From Bin80 sp965219915 (lineage in GTDB: Bacteria > Bacteroidota > Rhodothermia > Rhodothermales > Bin80), in the NCBI GenBank assembly GCA_965219915.1, contig OZ244794.1:3038001-3102000 (forward strand): DNA of 64,000 nucleotides, read 5' to 3'. Made by a program: the position numbers and the translations under genes. Shown here piece by piece: positions 1-9,043 of the stretch. Each line of letters starts with the position of its first letter. Position 1 is the first letter of the stretch. The notes below the pieces were generated by a model. That model searched no databases. It was not told the DNA's origin and was given only the letters and a program-made list of their open reading frames with translations.

Positions 1-1444
1 CACGCAGCCGAGGTTCAAACAGCAAGCGGCTCTTGCTGGGAAAATGATGAATCCTCAATCCAGGCGAAATAGATGTGCCGGAGGTGAATTTGAATTCGGG
101 AGCAGCGTAGATGCCTGCCTCGGTTACGTACTCGGTTTTTAGGTCAAGATCCTGATAAAGCCCGCCCAGTTCACTCTTAAGTGTCAACGAACGTGCAAAA
201 AGCCCCCAATGCAGATCACCTCTATGAGAGTAGTGAGTAACATTCGCTTCCATGTTGATCCGACTGGTGCTTGAAGTCCTGATCAGATCTTCGCTTGGGC
301 CCAATTGCATGGTGTGACCCGACCATGACATCAGAAACTCTGCCAAGACCGGCAGATTGCCCGGCAAGAACAGATAGCGTCCACCCACAGCGTCATTCCA
401 CCACCGCACTTCGTCCGGAGCACCAATGCCTCTCGTCCCTCCTACACGTCCGCGATCATAGGTTTTGATCGCACTGAATGAAACGCGGCCATGTTGGTTG
501 GGTCTTCCGTGAATCTTTGCAAACAGGTCGTGGAAGAGCAATGGGATATCCTGCCCAATCACATTTGCCGCAGCATCTTCTACAACTGACTGCCGCGCGG
601 AAGCAATCATCGTGAAACGCCCACCCGGCACAATTGGCCCTTCTACGTGGGTGCCCACAAGAAATGGGGATACCGAACCAGAGGCGGCGAACTGGCTGCT
701 ATTGCCATTGCGGCTCCAAGCATCCACTACGCTGGAAATCCTTCCTCCAAACTGCGGACCGAACCCGCCTGCGTGTAAGTCCACACTCCGCAATACTTCC
801 GATGGGAAAGCCGTGTAGTAGCTGAGAATATGAAAAGGTTGGTAGATCAGCATTCCATCGAGCAACACCAGGTTCTGTGTTGGCTCACCCCCCCGAACAT
901 AGAACTGCCCTCCCTGATCCCCCACAAGTACAACGCCGGGCAATGTAGACAGATAGGCTGACAGATCAGCTGTAATCTCAGGCATCGGAACACGTTCAAT
1001 TGCAGCGGGAGTAATGCGTTCGGTGCCTGCGCTCAGCAAAGTCGTACTTCCGCCTGCATTGTCGACGATTGTCAACTGCTGTAACACTAATTCATCTTCT
1101 TCCAATACAATGTCCAACTGATGTATCTCCTGGCCCGGCCCAATATCCAAGGAATCGACGTACGTGACGTATCCTACATATGAGGTGCGTAGAACATATC
1201 TTCCCGGTGTCAGGCGTGGTAACAGATAGAATCCGTCACTGTCCGTTGCGGCACCAAACGAGATTTCCCCCTCTCCATACAAGACAACGTTCACGCCCTC
1301 CAAGGGCTCGCCGCTAATGACCTCCGTAACAAACCCACGCAAAACCTGCGAAACCGCGGGCAGAGCCGAACATACCGCAAATAGCAACAAACAGAAGAGT
1401 CGGCACATAGCTATGCTGAAACGTAGCCTCCAAATTGTTACCAT
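1..1444 (-). CDS. TonB-dependent receptor, N-terminal part (runs off left edge)
   Basis: The frame is open from 1444 to the window edge, giving about 481 residues with no stop. A hydrophobic signal segment (LFCLLLFAVCSALPAVSQ) is followed by a carboxypeptidase-regulatory-like beta-sandwich (VLRGFVTEVISGEPLEGVNV, FYLLPRLTPGRYVLRTSYVG). A plug domain comes next, with the typical GGQFYVRGGEPTQNLVLLDG and a GGRISSVVD stretch, and then barrel strands. The protein should sit in the outer membrane and import a bulky substrate or pass on a signal; the substrate cannot be read from this part. ATG 1444 has a GAAGG-like site upstream; a second ATG at 1408 would still leave a signal peptide. It is divergent from folD with only 54 bp between the two starts. 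The C-terminal barrel lies outside the window. Confidence 0.88.
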   Translation of the reverse strand, partial: MVTIWRLRFSIAMCRLFCLLLFAVCSALPAVSQVLRGFVTEVISGEPLEGVNVVLYGEGEISFGAATDSDGFYLLPRLTPGRYVLRTSYVGYVTYVDSLDIGPGQEIHQLDIVLEEDELVLQQLTIVDNAGGSTTLLSAGTERITPAAIERVPMPEITADLSAYLSTLPGVVLVGDQGGQFYVRGGEPTQNLVLLDGMLIYQPFHILSYYTAFPSEVLRSVDLHAGGFGPQFGGRISSVVDAWSRNGNSSQFAASGSVSPFLVGTHVEGPIVPGGRFTMIASARQSVVEDAAANVIGQDIPLLFHDLFAKIHGRPNQHGRVSFSAIKTYDRGRVGGTRGIGAPDEVRWWNDAVGGRYLFLPGNLPVLAEFLMSWSGHTMQLGPSEDLIRTSSTSRINMEANVTHYSHRGDLHWGLFARSLTLKSELGGLYQDLDLKTEYVTEAGIYAAPEFKFTSGTSISPGLRIHHFPSKSRLLFEPRLR

Positions 1445-1498
1445 CTTGGACCTTCAGCGTTCAATAAAGGTATCCTCCACCAACAAACTATATTCACC

Positions 1499-2371
1499 GT
1501 GGCTAAAATAATTGACGGGAAGGCCATCGCCGCCGAAGTACGAAGCGAGGTGCGAGAAGATGTAGCAGGATGGACCTCTGATGGACATACTCCCCCCTAT
1601 CTCGCGGTGATACTGGTTGGCAATAACCCCGCGTCAGCTTCGTACGTGCGGGGAAAGATCAAGGCGAGTCAGGACGTCGGAATTGCGGGCGACACGTTAA
1701 AGTTTGACGCGAGCATATCCGAAAAGGCCCTGCTCTCCGTTATACAGGACTTAAATGACAGCCCTCATGTGAGTGGAATACTGGTACAGTTACCACTGCC
1801 TGATCACCTCGATTCGTCACGAATCATTGCTGCTCTGAACCCGGACAAAGATGTGGACGGTCTGCATACCGTGAACGCCGGTCGGCTAGTCACTGGTTCT
1901 CAAGGCTTTGTGCCGTGCACGCCAGCCGGAATTGTAGAACTGCTGCTCCGCTCGAACATTCCTACGGAAGGACAGCATGCCGTGATTCTCGGGCGATCGA
2001 ACTTAGTCGGTCGCCCGCTGGCAAGCCTGCTACTGCGCAAACAATACAATTCAACGGTTACCGTTTGCCACAGCAGGACAAAAAATCTCCCCGAAATTTG
2101 CCGAAAGGCCGACATCCTGGTGGCTGCCATTGGCCGTACCCATTTTGTGTCCGCCGACATGATCAAGCCAGGGGCAGCAATTATTGACGTGGGAATCAAC
2201 AGGGTTGAAGACTCTACACGTAAAAGAGGATATTATCTTACTGGTGACGTGGACTACAACGCGGCTAAAGAATTGGCTGGCTACATTACTCCAGTTCCAG
2301 GTGGTGTAGGGCCCATGACCATCGCCATGCTCCTGAAGAACACGATGACCGCTGCAGAATTGCTTGGCTGA
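1499..2371 (+). CDS. folD: Bifunctional methylenetetrahydrofolate dehydrogenase/cyclohydrolase
   Basis: FolD interconverts 5,10-methylene-THF, methenyl-THF and 10-formyl-THF in the cytoplasm, supplying C1 units for purines and formyl-Met. The 290-residue length is normal for the family. Family signatures are present in order: Tyr49 and Lys53 of the catalytic YxxxK region, QLPLP near 97-101, DVDG at 118-121, PCTPAGI near 139, the Rossmann GRSNLVGRP near 165-173, and PVPGGVGPMT near the C-terminus. The start is GTG at 1499; no in-frame ATG lies close by and the N-terminus MAKIIDGKAIA fits the family. Its stop overlaps the ATG of the mechanosensitive channel gene by one base (TGATG), so the two are probably translationally coupled. 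Confidence 0.95.
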   Translation: MAKIIDGKAIAAEVRSEVREDVAGWTSDGHTPPYLAVILVGNNPASASYVRGKIKASQDVGIAGDTLKFDASISEKALLSVIQDLNDSPHVSGILVQLPLPDHLDSSRIIAALNPDKDVDGLHTVNAGRLVTGSQGFVPCTPAGIVELLLRSNIPTEGQHAVILGRSNLVGRPLASLLLRKQYNSTVTVCHSRTKNLPEICRKADILVAAIGRTHFVSADMIKPGAAIIDVGINRVEDSTRKRGYYLTGDVDYNAAKELAGYITPVPGGVGPMTIAMLLKNTMTAAELLG

Positions 2372-3348
2372 TGCAAGTTGCTCTTGCAAACTTACAAACC
2401 CAGGACACCACGCAGGTAGCCGATACGACGCTAAGCGCAAGCGACTCCGTACAGGTGGTCAGCTCGCCGGATACGACGAATTTTACCCAGGATCTCGTAG
2501 ACGCAGGACTCCTGATTGCCGACGGTCAATTTTCGGAAGCCTGGAGTAAGATGACGTTGGATTTAGCAATTGCCATTGGGGATCTTTGGCCTAAGATTGT
2601 AGCTGCATTCGTAGTATTGGCGATCCTTTATGCGGGCTATCGCGGCCTTTATAGTTTGCTGCGCCGGCTCCTGCGAAATAGCAATGTTGTCCAGCCCGGT
2701 CTGCAATCGCTGCTCATGCAGGGTTTCAGACTCCTCTCCCTGATTTTGATTGGTATAACTTTCTTGCAGACCCTTGGAATTAACCTCGCAGCACTGATTG
2801 CCGGTATTGGTGTAGCAGGAATCGCCTTTGGCTTTGCAGCCCGAGACACCGTTGAAAATATCCTCTCAGGAGTAAATATCCTGACCGATAAAGCCTTCCG
2901 AATTGGCGATACCCTGATTGTAAACGACATCTACTGTGTGGTTGAGCGGATAACCTTACGCACAACACGCCTTCGAACTCCAAAGAACGAGGTCCTGGTG
3001 GTGCCAAACCAACAGATGGCTAACGAGCGAATCCTCAATCACACGATTGCAGGGGCACTTCGAATTGAGATCCCTTTCTCAATCGCTTACAAGGAGCATC
3101 CACAACAGGCCCGTACAGTAGTCCTCGCACTCACAGAAGACGATCCTCGTCTCATGGAAGATCCAACTCCGAGTGTCGTGGTGACTGCCATGAATGACAG
3201 TAGCGTAGATATGGCACTCTGGGTTTATGTTGCCAATCCGAAAGAGGAGCGCCAGATTATCTACTACTACACCGAAGCCATTCGAGAGGGGCTGCGTCAG
3301 GCTAATATCGAAATCCCATTCCCGCACCTCCAGATCATTCAGGATTAG
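2371..3348 (+). CDS. MscS-family small-conductance mechanosensitive channel
   Basis: The protein has 325 residues. An N-terminal periplasmic stretch rich in Asp, Thr and Ser (about residues 8-45) precedes transmembrane helices near 70-90, 110-130 and a pore helix near 140-165. The pore region carries the Gly/Ala-rich packing typical of MscS TM3 (LIAGIGVAGIAFGFAARDTV), followed by NILSGVNILTDKAFRIGD, the MscS beta-domain entry, and a C-terminal alpha/beta domain ending in IEIPFPHLQI, a common MscS ending. These channels open under membrane tension to release solutes during hypo-osmotic shock. It is coupled to folD by the 1-nt overlap and ends 2 bp from the converging transporter gene. Confidence 0.93.
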   Translation: MQVALANLQTQDTTQVADTTLSASDSVQVVSSPDTTNFTQDLVDAGLLIADGQFSEAWSKMTLDLAIAIGDLWPKIVAAFVVLAILYAGYRGLYSLLRRLLRNSNVVQPGLQSLLMQGFRLLSLILIGITFLQTLGINLAALIAGIGVAGIAFGFAARDTVENILSGVNILTDKAFRIGDTLIVNDIYCVVERITLRTTRLRTPKNEVLVVPNQQMANERILNHTIAGALRIEIPFSIAYKEHPQQARTVVLALTEDDPRLMEDPTPSVVVTAMNDSSVDMALWVYVANPKEERQIIYYYTEAIREGLRQANIEIPFPHLQIIQD

Positions 3349-3350
3349 TG

Positions 3351-4700
3351 CTACTGCAGCACTTGGATGGTGCTATACACGGCCACACCGGCAACGACCA
3401 GTATACTCACCCAGAGCCAAACATCATAGAGCTTGGAGGGACGTAGCTCAGGCGGAGTCCGCCAGCAACGGAAGTGTATCACCGCGGCCACCACAATAAC
3501 AAGTATCCCCGTTCCTGCGACGCCCCCAATGATAACCATCAGCGTGGGGAGCTTTACCAGCAGGAATAGAGTCGCCCACAGTATTGGAACAATCCAGGCT
3601 ACAAGTGCTATCGCGCGATGGCGCTGAACCGGGTTCAAGTAGTCAAGCCAACCCACCTGTGAAAATGCATCCGAGAATAACCGCGTCCAAAGCGCCAGTG
3701 CACCAAATAGCGTTGAAAATAATACGACAAAAGCCCCGACGAGAAACATTGTCCCCGCCCAGGAACCCAGACTCTGTGTGTACATTTGGGAAAGCGTCGT
3801 CACCAGTTCCATGCCCTCGGGCAGAAGACCCTGCTGATGTAGGATGGCCACTCCCAGTATATAGAATGCAGCGGTCATGAGCGTGTACACTACCATAGAT
3901 AGGAGTGCATCTATCGTCATTACGCGCACCCAGCCATTCGCCCTTTCAGTCCATGCTCTGGTATTCTGTTTGGGTCCGGTCCAGGCTGCGTACCCTTTTT
4001 CAAGAAGCCAGTAGTTGTACCCCATGATTTCGTCACCACCTACGCCGGTGATTCCAAACGCTCCAATGACAATCAGTACCAGTTCTGGGGGAAGCTCAAA
4101 GAGGAATCCACTTGCCAGATCGATCGCACTAAACCTGAAATCCGTGAATTGCACCGCAACCACGGATGCTAGTGTGAGGAGCGTAAAAAGGCCGATCATT
4201 ATCACAGAAATGCTTTCGATGGGCTTATAATGCCCCCTGTAAATGATCAGCGAGACTACGAATGCTGTCCCATAACACCACACCCATAAAGGGACCTGGG
4301 GCAACACTAGATGCAATACAAGTGCTGTTCCTCCCACGATGCCCCCGACCTGCAATAGCTTGACGACCATAAGCAGCATCCATGTCCAGATTGACCAGTG
4401 AGTGCGCCGAATGCGAGGACCTGGCATACGGCTCAGTGCTTTCATTGTCGTTTCCCCGTAGAAGATGGTGTGACGTCCGAATTCGAGCTGCACAGCAACC
4501 TTCACGAGACAACTCACGAGTATTACCCAAAGCGTTACCCACCCAGCTTCGGCACCCAAGCGGGTGGTTGCTATAAGCTCTCCGCTGCCTACTATCGAAG
4601 CGGAGAGAATGAACCCTGGACCCAAAAAGCGCAACCGCGTACGGAAACTCCTCGGGGGAGCTTTAATAGTTTGTTCAGATCGTACGTACGGATCCGGCAT
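3351..4700 (-). CDS. Nramp-superfamily transporter lacking canonical metal motifs
   Basis: A 449-residue membrane protein with about 11 hydrophobic helices and the Nramp beginning LGPGFILSASIVGSGE. In canonical Mn/Fe Nramp transporters TM1 carries DPGN and TM6 carries MPH. Here the TM1 position reads GSGE and the TM6 region reads GITGVGGDEIMGYNYW, so the known metal ligands (Asp, Asn, Met) are all replaced, while new acidic residues (GE, GGDE) appear. The fold assignment is firm but the substrate is not: it may carry another divalent ion or something else. A YNYWLLEKGYAAWTGP loop follows TM6. The gene is convergent with mscS and divergent from the sulfatase gene across about 297 bp. Confidence 0.82.
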   Translation of the reverse strand: MPDPYVRSEQTIKAPPRSFRTRLRFLGPGFILSASIVGSGELIATTRLGAEAGWVTLWVILVSCLVKVAVQLEFGRHTIFYGETTMKALSRMPGPRIRRTHWSIWTWMLLMVVKLLQVGGIVGGTALVLHLVLPQVPLWVWCYGTAFVVSLIIYRGHYKPIESISVIMIGLFTLLTLASVVAVQFTDFRFSAIDLASGFLFELPPELVLIVIGAFGITGVGGDEIMGYNYWLLEKGYAAWTGPKQNTRAWTERANGWVRVMTIDALLSMVVYTLMTAAFYILGVAILHQQGLLPEGMELVTTLSQMYTQSLGSWAGTMFLVGAFVVLFSTLFGALALWTRLFSDAFSQVGWLDYLNPVQRHRAIALVAWIVPILWATLFLLVKLPTLMVIIGGVAGTGILVIVVAAVIHFRCWRTPPELRPSKLYDVWLWVSILVVAGVAVYSTIQVLQ

Positions 4701-4997
4701 GGAAAAACCAGCTATGAAGCGATGTGCTGTCTCATATTATCAGATGGAAACCACGCAAGTTAGTGATTTAGATGCCTATTTTCTCTTCCAAAAGAAACGA
4801 TTTTGCTTAAATATGTGACATAGTGCAATTCAGCAGTCGTTGTGCGGCACATCCAGCTGGCTCCAGTCATCCGAATTCGAATTCCATCATAACCAGCTAC
4901 TACATGCTTTCCCATTACGTATTCCATTTCGTAACTTCAAGGCGGCAGAAAGGCTGTTTCGCCGATTGTATCGTTCCTCACCTGAAAAATTGGTCCT
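4701..4997. other. Divergent intergenic region between transporter and sulfatase
   Basis: A 297-bp gap between two divergently read starts, so it must hold promoters for both. I see an AT-rich part near 4765-4815 but no element I can defend as a specific promoter or operator, and no RNA gene. Confidence 0.4.
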
Positions 4998-6389
4998 GTG
5001 TTTCGCAATATTATCCTCCTAACCTTTATTGCCCTTTTTGTGGGCTGCAATCGCCCCACTTCTCCGAATGTAGTAATCATTTTGGCGGACGATATGGGAT
5101 ATGGTGATCTTGGCAGTTACAATGTCGATTCCCGTATTCCCACACCACACATGGATTCGATTGCCTCGCAGGGAATGCGCTTTACAGATGCACACTCGCC
5201 TTCTGCGGTTTGTACACCTACACGATATGCATTGCTGATGGGACGCTATGCGTGGAGACTCCCATCATTGACCTCCGGTGTCACCAATGGCTACTCCCCA
5301 CTGATTGCTGATACAAGCAGAACCACAATAGCCGATATAATGTCAGAAGCCGGATACCATACGGCGGCTATTGGCAAATGGCATCTGGGCCTTGGAAGTG
5401 TCTCGCCTACCAACTATTACGAACCGCTCGTGCCCGGTCCACGCTCATTGGGGTTTGATTATTTCTTTGGTATCCCTGCTTCGCTTGACATGGCACCTTA
5501 TGTCTGGGTTGAGAATGAACAAGTTACTGCGTACCCTACAGAGCATGCCGAAAATCCCATCGGCTGTTGCACCGGGAACTTCTGGAGATCGGGGGCCATC
5601 GCAACCGATTTTGACCATACGGATGTTTTACCCGAGATTGCCCGACGAGCATCCAGTTATATTCGCGCACAAGCTGCTACAGACGCCCCATTCTTCCTTT
5701 ATGTACCATTGGCTGCACCACACACGCCATGGTTACCCACTGAAGACTTCATTGGTACAAGTGAGGCAGGTGAGTACGGTGACTTTGTAGTAATGGTGGA
5801 TGATGCCATCGGACAAATCGCTGCTGCCCTGAGCGAAAGCAATCAATCAGAAAACACGCTCCTGCTCATCACGAGTGATAATGGTGCCTACTGGCCACAG
5901 GACTTCATTGAGCGCTTTCAGCATCGAGCCAATTCCAATTGGCGGGGAATGAAGGCAGATATCCACGAGGGTGGCCATCGCATCCCATTGATTGCGCAAT
6001 GGCCCGGAGTGGTGGCACCAGGTTCCGCAACTGATCAACTCACGGTACATACTGACCTTTTTTCTACAATGGCAGATATCGTAGGTAGCGAAATTCGGGG
6101 GGAAGATAGCTTTAGTCTGCTACCTGTCTTCATGGGCGGTAACGGGACTCGTAGGGAAGCAGTTCATCAATCAGTCCACGGAATGCTTGCTCTCAGACGC
6201 GGCCCCTGGAAACTCATTGATGGACAAGGGTCTGGCGGCTTTACTAGGGTTGATACTCTTGCTGGTGACCCTCCTCGCCAATTGTATAACTTGGATGTTG
6301 ATCCAGCAGAGACAGTGAACCAATACGAGGACCGGCCAGAGATTGCTTCTGCACTGATGACTGCACTGGATTCGCTACGTTCACAGTGA
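4998..6389 (+). CDS. Sulfatase (S1 type), predicted lipoprotein
   Basis: This 463-residue alkaline-phosphatase-superfamily sulfatase should hydrolyse sulfate esters, probably of sulfated glycans given the lineage; the exact substrate is not readable. The N-terminus is a lipoprotein signal with lipobox LFVGC (Cys17). The metal-binding ILADDMGYGDLG follows (Asp31, Asp32). The maturation motif C-T-P-T-R at 72-76 fits the CxPxR rule, so Cys72 would become formylglycine. GKWHLGLG and LLITSDNGAYW supply the conserved Lys, His and second metal Asp/Asn. Length matches single-domain sulfatases. The start is GTG at 4998, chosen because it gives a complete signal peptide. No formylglycine-generating enzyme is in the window, so maturation depends on a gene elsewhere. 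Confidence 0.93.
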   Translation: MFRNIILLTFIALFVGCNRPTSPNVVIILADDMGYGDLGSYNVDSRIPTPHMDSIASQGMRFTDAHSPSAVCTPTRYALLMGRYAWRLPSLTSGVTNGYSPLIADTSRTTIADIMSEAGYHTAAIGKWHLGLGSVSPTNYYEPLVPGPRSLGFDYFFGIPASLDMAPYVWVENEQVTAYPTEHAENPIGCCTGNFWRSGAIATDFDHTDVLPEIARRASSYIRAQAATDAPFFLYVPLAAPHTPWLPTEDFIGTSEAGEYGDFVVMVDDAIGQIAAALSESNQSENTLLLITSDNGAYWPQDFIERFQHRANSNWRGMKADIHEGGHRIPLIAQWPGVVAPGSATDQLTVHTDLFSTMADIVGSEIRGEDSFSLLPVFMGGNGTRREAVHQSVHGMLALRRGPWKLIDGQGSGGFTRVDTLAGDPPRQLYNLDVDPAETVNQYEDRPEIASALMTALDSLRSQ

Positions 6390-6772
6390 ATCGACGACCC
6401 GTTTGAATAGATCAGTTTCGTGCATATCTCTCCAGTGCTGCGAAGTACGCGAAGTACTCGGGGATGTAGTGGATCAGAAATTCGCCGTCGCCGCGTGGGA
6501 ATGCATTTTCCAACTGAGTAAGCCACAATTCCGGGCGAAATGGGTCGCTACATGCTGCGGATGGTCCTCCACACACCACCTCCAACCACAACCTCCTGAG
6601 CCGGTTGGGCACACGCCATAGTTCCGCTCTACACAAGGAGACAACCCCTGTTGACGGGAGACAACAATGCCATGCATCCTTTTGGCAAGGAAAAATATGC
6701 TGAGTAGGCTGTAAGTGTGATCATAAAGTTGTATACTAGATTTTGTATACTAAACTGTGGTAGCGTCTCACT
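6390..6772. other. Gap before DUF5916 gene, with a GTATAC direct repeat
   Basis: Apart from the possible minus-strand fragment at 6412-6636, the region holds a 10-bp direct repeat, TTGTATACTA, at 6729-6738 and 6743-6752. Each copy contains the palindrome GTATAC, and their starts are 14 bp apart. They lie 21-44 bp before the ATG at 6773, so they could be an operator or part of the promoter. Confidence 0.4.
6412..6636 (-). pseudogene. Unrecognised coding-like fragment
   Basis: A minus-strand open stretch of about 74 codons whose second half (FRPELWLTQLENAFPRGDGE, then FLIHYIPEYFAYFAALERYA) has protein-like composition, unlike random translation. There is no convincing start and no recognised family. 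It sits just downstream of the sulfatase gene, in the gap before the DUF5916 gene. It may be the 3' remnant of a lost gene or a small real gene. Confidence 0.3.
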
Positions 6773-9043
6773 ATGGTTGCGAATCCTAGTCGCGTAGCCG
6801 CAGGTGGTTTTCGTAAGCCAGCTTGCTCGCAACGACTCCTAGTGTTAGCTCTGGCCCTCATTATCGCCGGATCGGCACAAGCCCAGGAGGTAATCCCAAC
6901 ACCAGACATCCCGCCGACGGTTCGGGCGGCACGGGTACAGGCCGGGATACAACTCGATGGTAATCTGAGTGAGACGGACTGGCAACAGGCAGTGCCTGCT
7001 CGAGGCTTCCGCCAAATCGAGCCACAGCAGGGCAACTCGGCTACTTTCGACACGGAGGTCCGCATCCTTTACGATGATAAGAATCTCTATGTCGGTGCGA
7101 TCTGTTACGATACTGCCGGTACAGCCGGCGTCCGCGTACGTGACCTCCGCCGCGACTTCGACTACTTTCAAAACGATCTTTTCGGTATCAGCTTTGATCC
7201 ATTCCGCGATGGGCGGAGTGCCATCGTCTTTCAGGCGAATCCCGCCGGAGGGCAGCGTGACATCCAGGTCATCGATGGCAACATCTATAACCGTGACTGG
7301 GACGCCGTCTGGGATGTTCGTACAACATTGACGGATCAGGGCTGGGTCGTGGAAATGGTCATTCCTTGGTACACACTGCGGTATCCAGAAGCAACGGCAG
7401 CGACGCAATGGGGCATTAATTTTGTGCGCAACATCCGTCGCCACAATGAGATCACGGGCTGGTCGCTTTGGCCGCGTGCTTACTCGCCCTACCGGATGGA
7501 CTACGCAGGCGTGCTCGAAGGCATCGAGCCACCCCCGCCTTCGACTAACCTGCGTGTACAGCCCTATCTGGTCATGCGCGACGACCGCACCGGAAGCCGA
7601 GACGATCTCTTCGATAGCGTTGAACCCGAGATCGGCGGAGACTTGAAGTGGGCCATGACACCCAGCACAGTCCTTGACCTGACTGTCAATACCGACTTTG
7701 CCCAGGTTGACGCCGACCGGCAGGTTGTTAACCTTACCCGGTTTTCAGTATTCTTCCCAGAGAAGCGTGCTTTCTTTCTCGAAAACGCGAACCTGTTCCG
7801 TACAGGATCGACCGAGACGGCACTCCCCTTTTTCAGCCGACGCATCGGGCTGGACAACGCCGGACAACCAGTACCTATTGACGCAGGGTTGCGGTTAGTC
7901 TCACGGACAGCAAGTCGCAGTTTCGGCGGGATGGTTGTTCGCCAGCGGAGGAATGACCAGACGCCAACCAGCCATATGGCCGTTGGGAGATTCATCCAGA
8001 ACGTTGGCAGCACCAATCGTATTGGTGCACTCGCGACGTTGCGCCACGACGAAGGCTTTGCCGGCATGCCTTCGGTGCTCAATGCCGTGGGTACAGTGGA
8101 CGGACAGTTTCGCTTTACACGGACCCTGACGCTTCGGTGGATGGGCTCGGCTTCGTGGACGCAGCGCATGGGCGGCGAGGGCTTCTCAACGTATGCTTGG
8201 CTCGCTAACGATGCCAACTGGGGTTACATTGGATTTTTGCATGCCATTATCTCAGAGAACTACAATCCCGGCGTCGGTTTCGTCGCACGTCGTGACCTGA
8301 TCGTGACAAGCCCGGCAGGCATCATCGATCTGCGCCCCGCATGGAAGCCAGACTTTGTGCGCCGGTTCCAGCCGGGGTTTATGTCTTACATCTATCATCG
8401 ACTTTCGGACGGGCAGTTTCAGGAAGGCTGGCTGAGTGTGACGCCACTGAACGTGGAGTTTCAAAACGGAGCTGAGATCTCGATTCAAATCCAGCCTAAC
8501 TGGCAGGAATTAGACGCCGACGATGTTGCCTTCTTTCGACCCCTCGGCGTTGAACTTGCGTCTGGCAGATATCATTACCTACGCTACAACGCCGAAGTGC
8601 AGTCTGACCTATCACGCAGGTATTCGGGGTCAATTGAACTAACTGTAGGCGATTTTTTTGACGGAACGCTGACCAATCTGGAACTCTCCGCTCGGTTGGC
8701 TCCGTCACCGCGCATGGCCCTGAGCGCGGCCTATGAATATAACCGCGTGGCAGGCCTCGGCATCAATGAGGAGGAGAAAGTTTCGCATCTGTTCGGACCA
8801 GAGCTTCGTCTGGCGCTCAATCCTCGATTGCAGTTCAACGCGTTCTACCAATACAACACGGTTGCTGAGCAGGCGAACTGGAATGTGCGATTCAGCTACG
8901 AATTTCGCCCGCTGTCGTACCTCTACCTCGTCTTCAACGACAACCGCTATTTCGTCAACACTACCACCCGTCGTGCTGATCCGGAACACTTCGCCACGCA
9001 GCAACAGGCGATTATCAAGCTGACCTACTTAAGGCAGTTGTGA
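6773..9043 (+). CDS. DUF5916 protein with N-terminal CBM9-like domain
   Basis: A 756-residue exported protein. A signal peptide ends at AQA near residue 37, after an unusually long basic n-region, so a later start is possible. A CBM9-like beta-sandwich follows (IQLDGNLSETDWQQAVPARG, then the VRILYDDKNLYVGAICYDT strand pair, to about residue 240). The DUF5916 part follows, with ANPAGGQRD, WDVRTTLTDQGWVVEMVIPW and TDFAQVDADRQVVNLTRFSV, and then many alternating strands of a probable outer-membrane barrel, ending in KLTYLRQL. These proteins are common in Bacteroidota and often near peptidase or glycan-use genes, but no function is established. Bases look GC-richer than in the flanking gaps. It stands between two gene relics, which suggests an accessory locus. 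Confidence 0.88.
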   Translation: MVANPSRVAAGGFRKPACSQRLLVLALALIIAGSAQAQEVIPTPDIPPTVRAARVQAGIQLDGNLSETDWQQAVPARGFRQIEPQQGNSATFDTEVRILYDDKNLYVGAICYDTAGTAGVRVRDLRRDFDYFQNDLFGISFDPFRDGRSAIVFQANPAGGQRDIQVIDGNIYNRDWDAVWDVRTTLTDQGWVVEMVIPWYTLRYPEATAATQWGINFVRNIRRHNEITGWSLWPRAYSPYRMDYAGVLEGIEPPPPSTNLRVQPYLVMRDDRTGSRDDLFDSVEPEIGGDLKWAMTPSTVLDLTVNTDFAQVDADRQVVNLTRFSVFFPEKRAFFLENANLFRTGSTETALPFFSRRIGLDNAGQPVPIDAGLRLVSRTASRSFGGMVVRQRRNDQTPTSHMAVGRFIQNVGSTNRIGALATLRHDEGFAGMPSVLNAVGTVDGQFRFTRTLTLRWMGSASWTQRMGGEGFSTYAWLANDANWGYIGFLHAIISENYNPGVGFVARRDLIVTSPAGIIDLRPAWKPDFVRRFQPGFMSYIYHRLSDGQFQEGWLSVTPLNVEFQNGAEISIQIQPNWQELDADDVAFFRPLGVELASGRYHYLRYNAEVQSDLSRRYSGSIELTVGDFFDGTLTNLELSARLAPSPRMALSAAYEYNRVAGLGINEEEKVSHLFGPELRLALNPRLQFNAFYQYNTVAEQANWNVRFSYEFRPLSYLYLVFNDNRYFVNTTTRRADPEHFATQQQAIIKLTYLRQL

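Noticed and set aside
7564..8217. 217-codon minus-strand frame inside the DUF5916 gene
   Set aside because: Antisense to a family-recognisable gene; composition is the complement of the barrel-coding codons.
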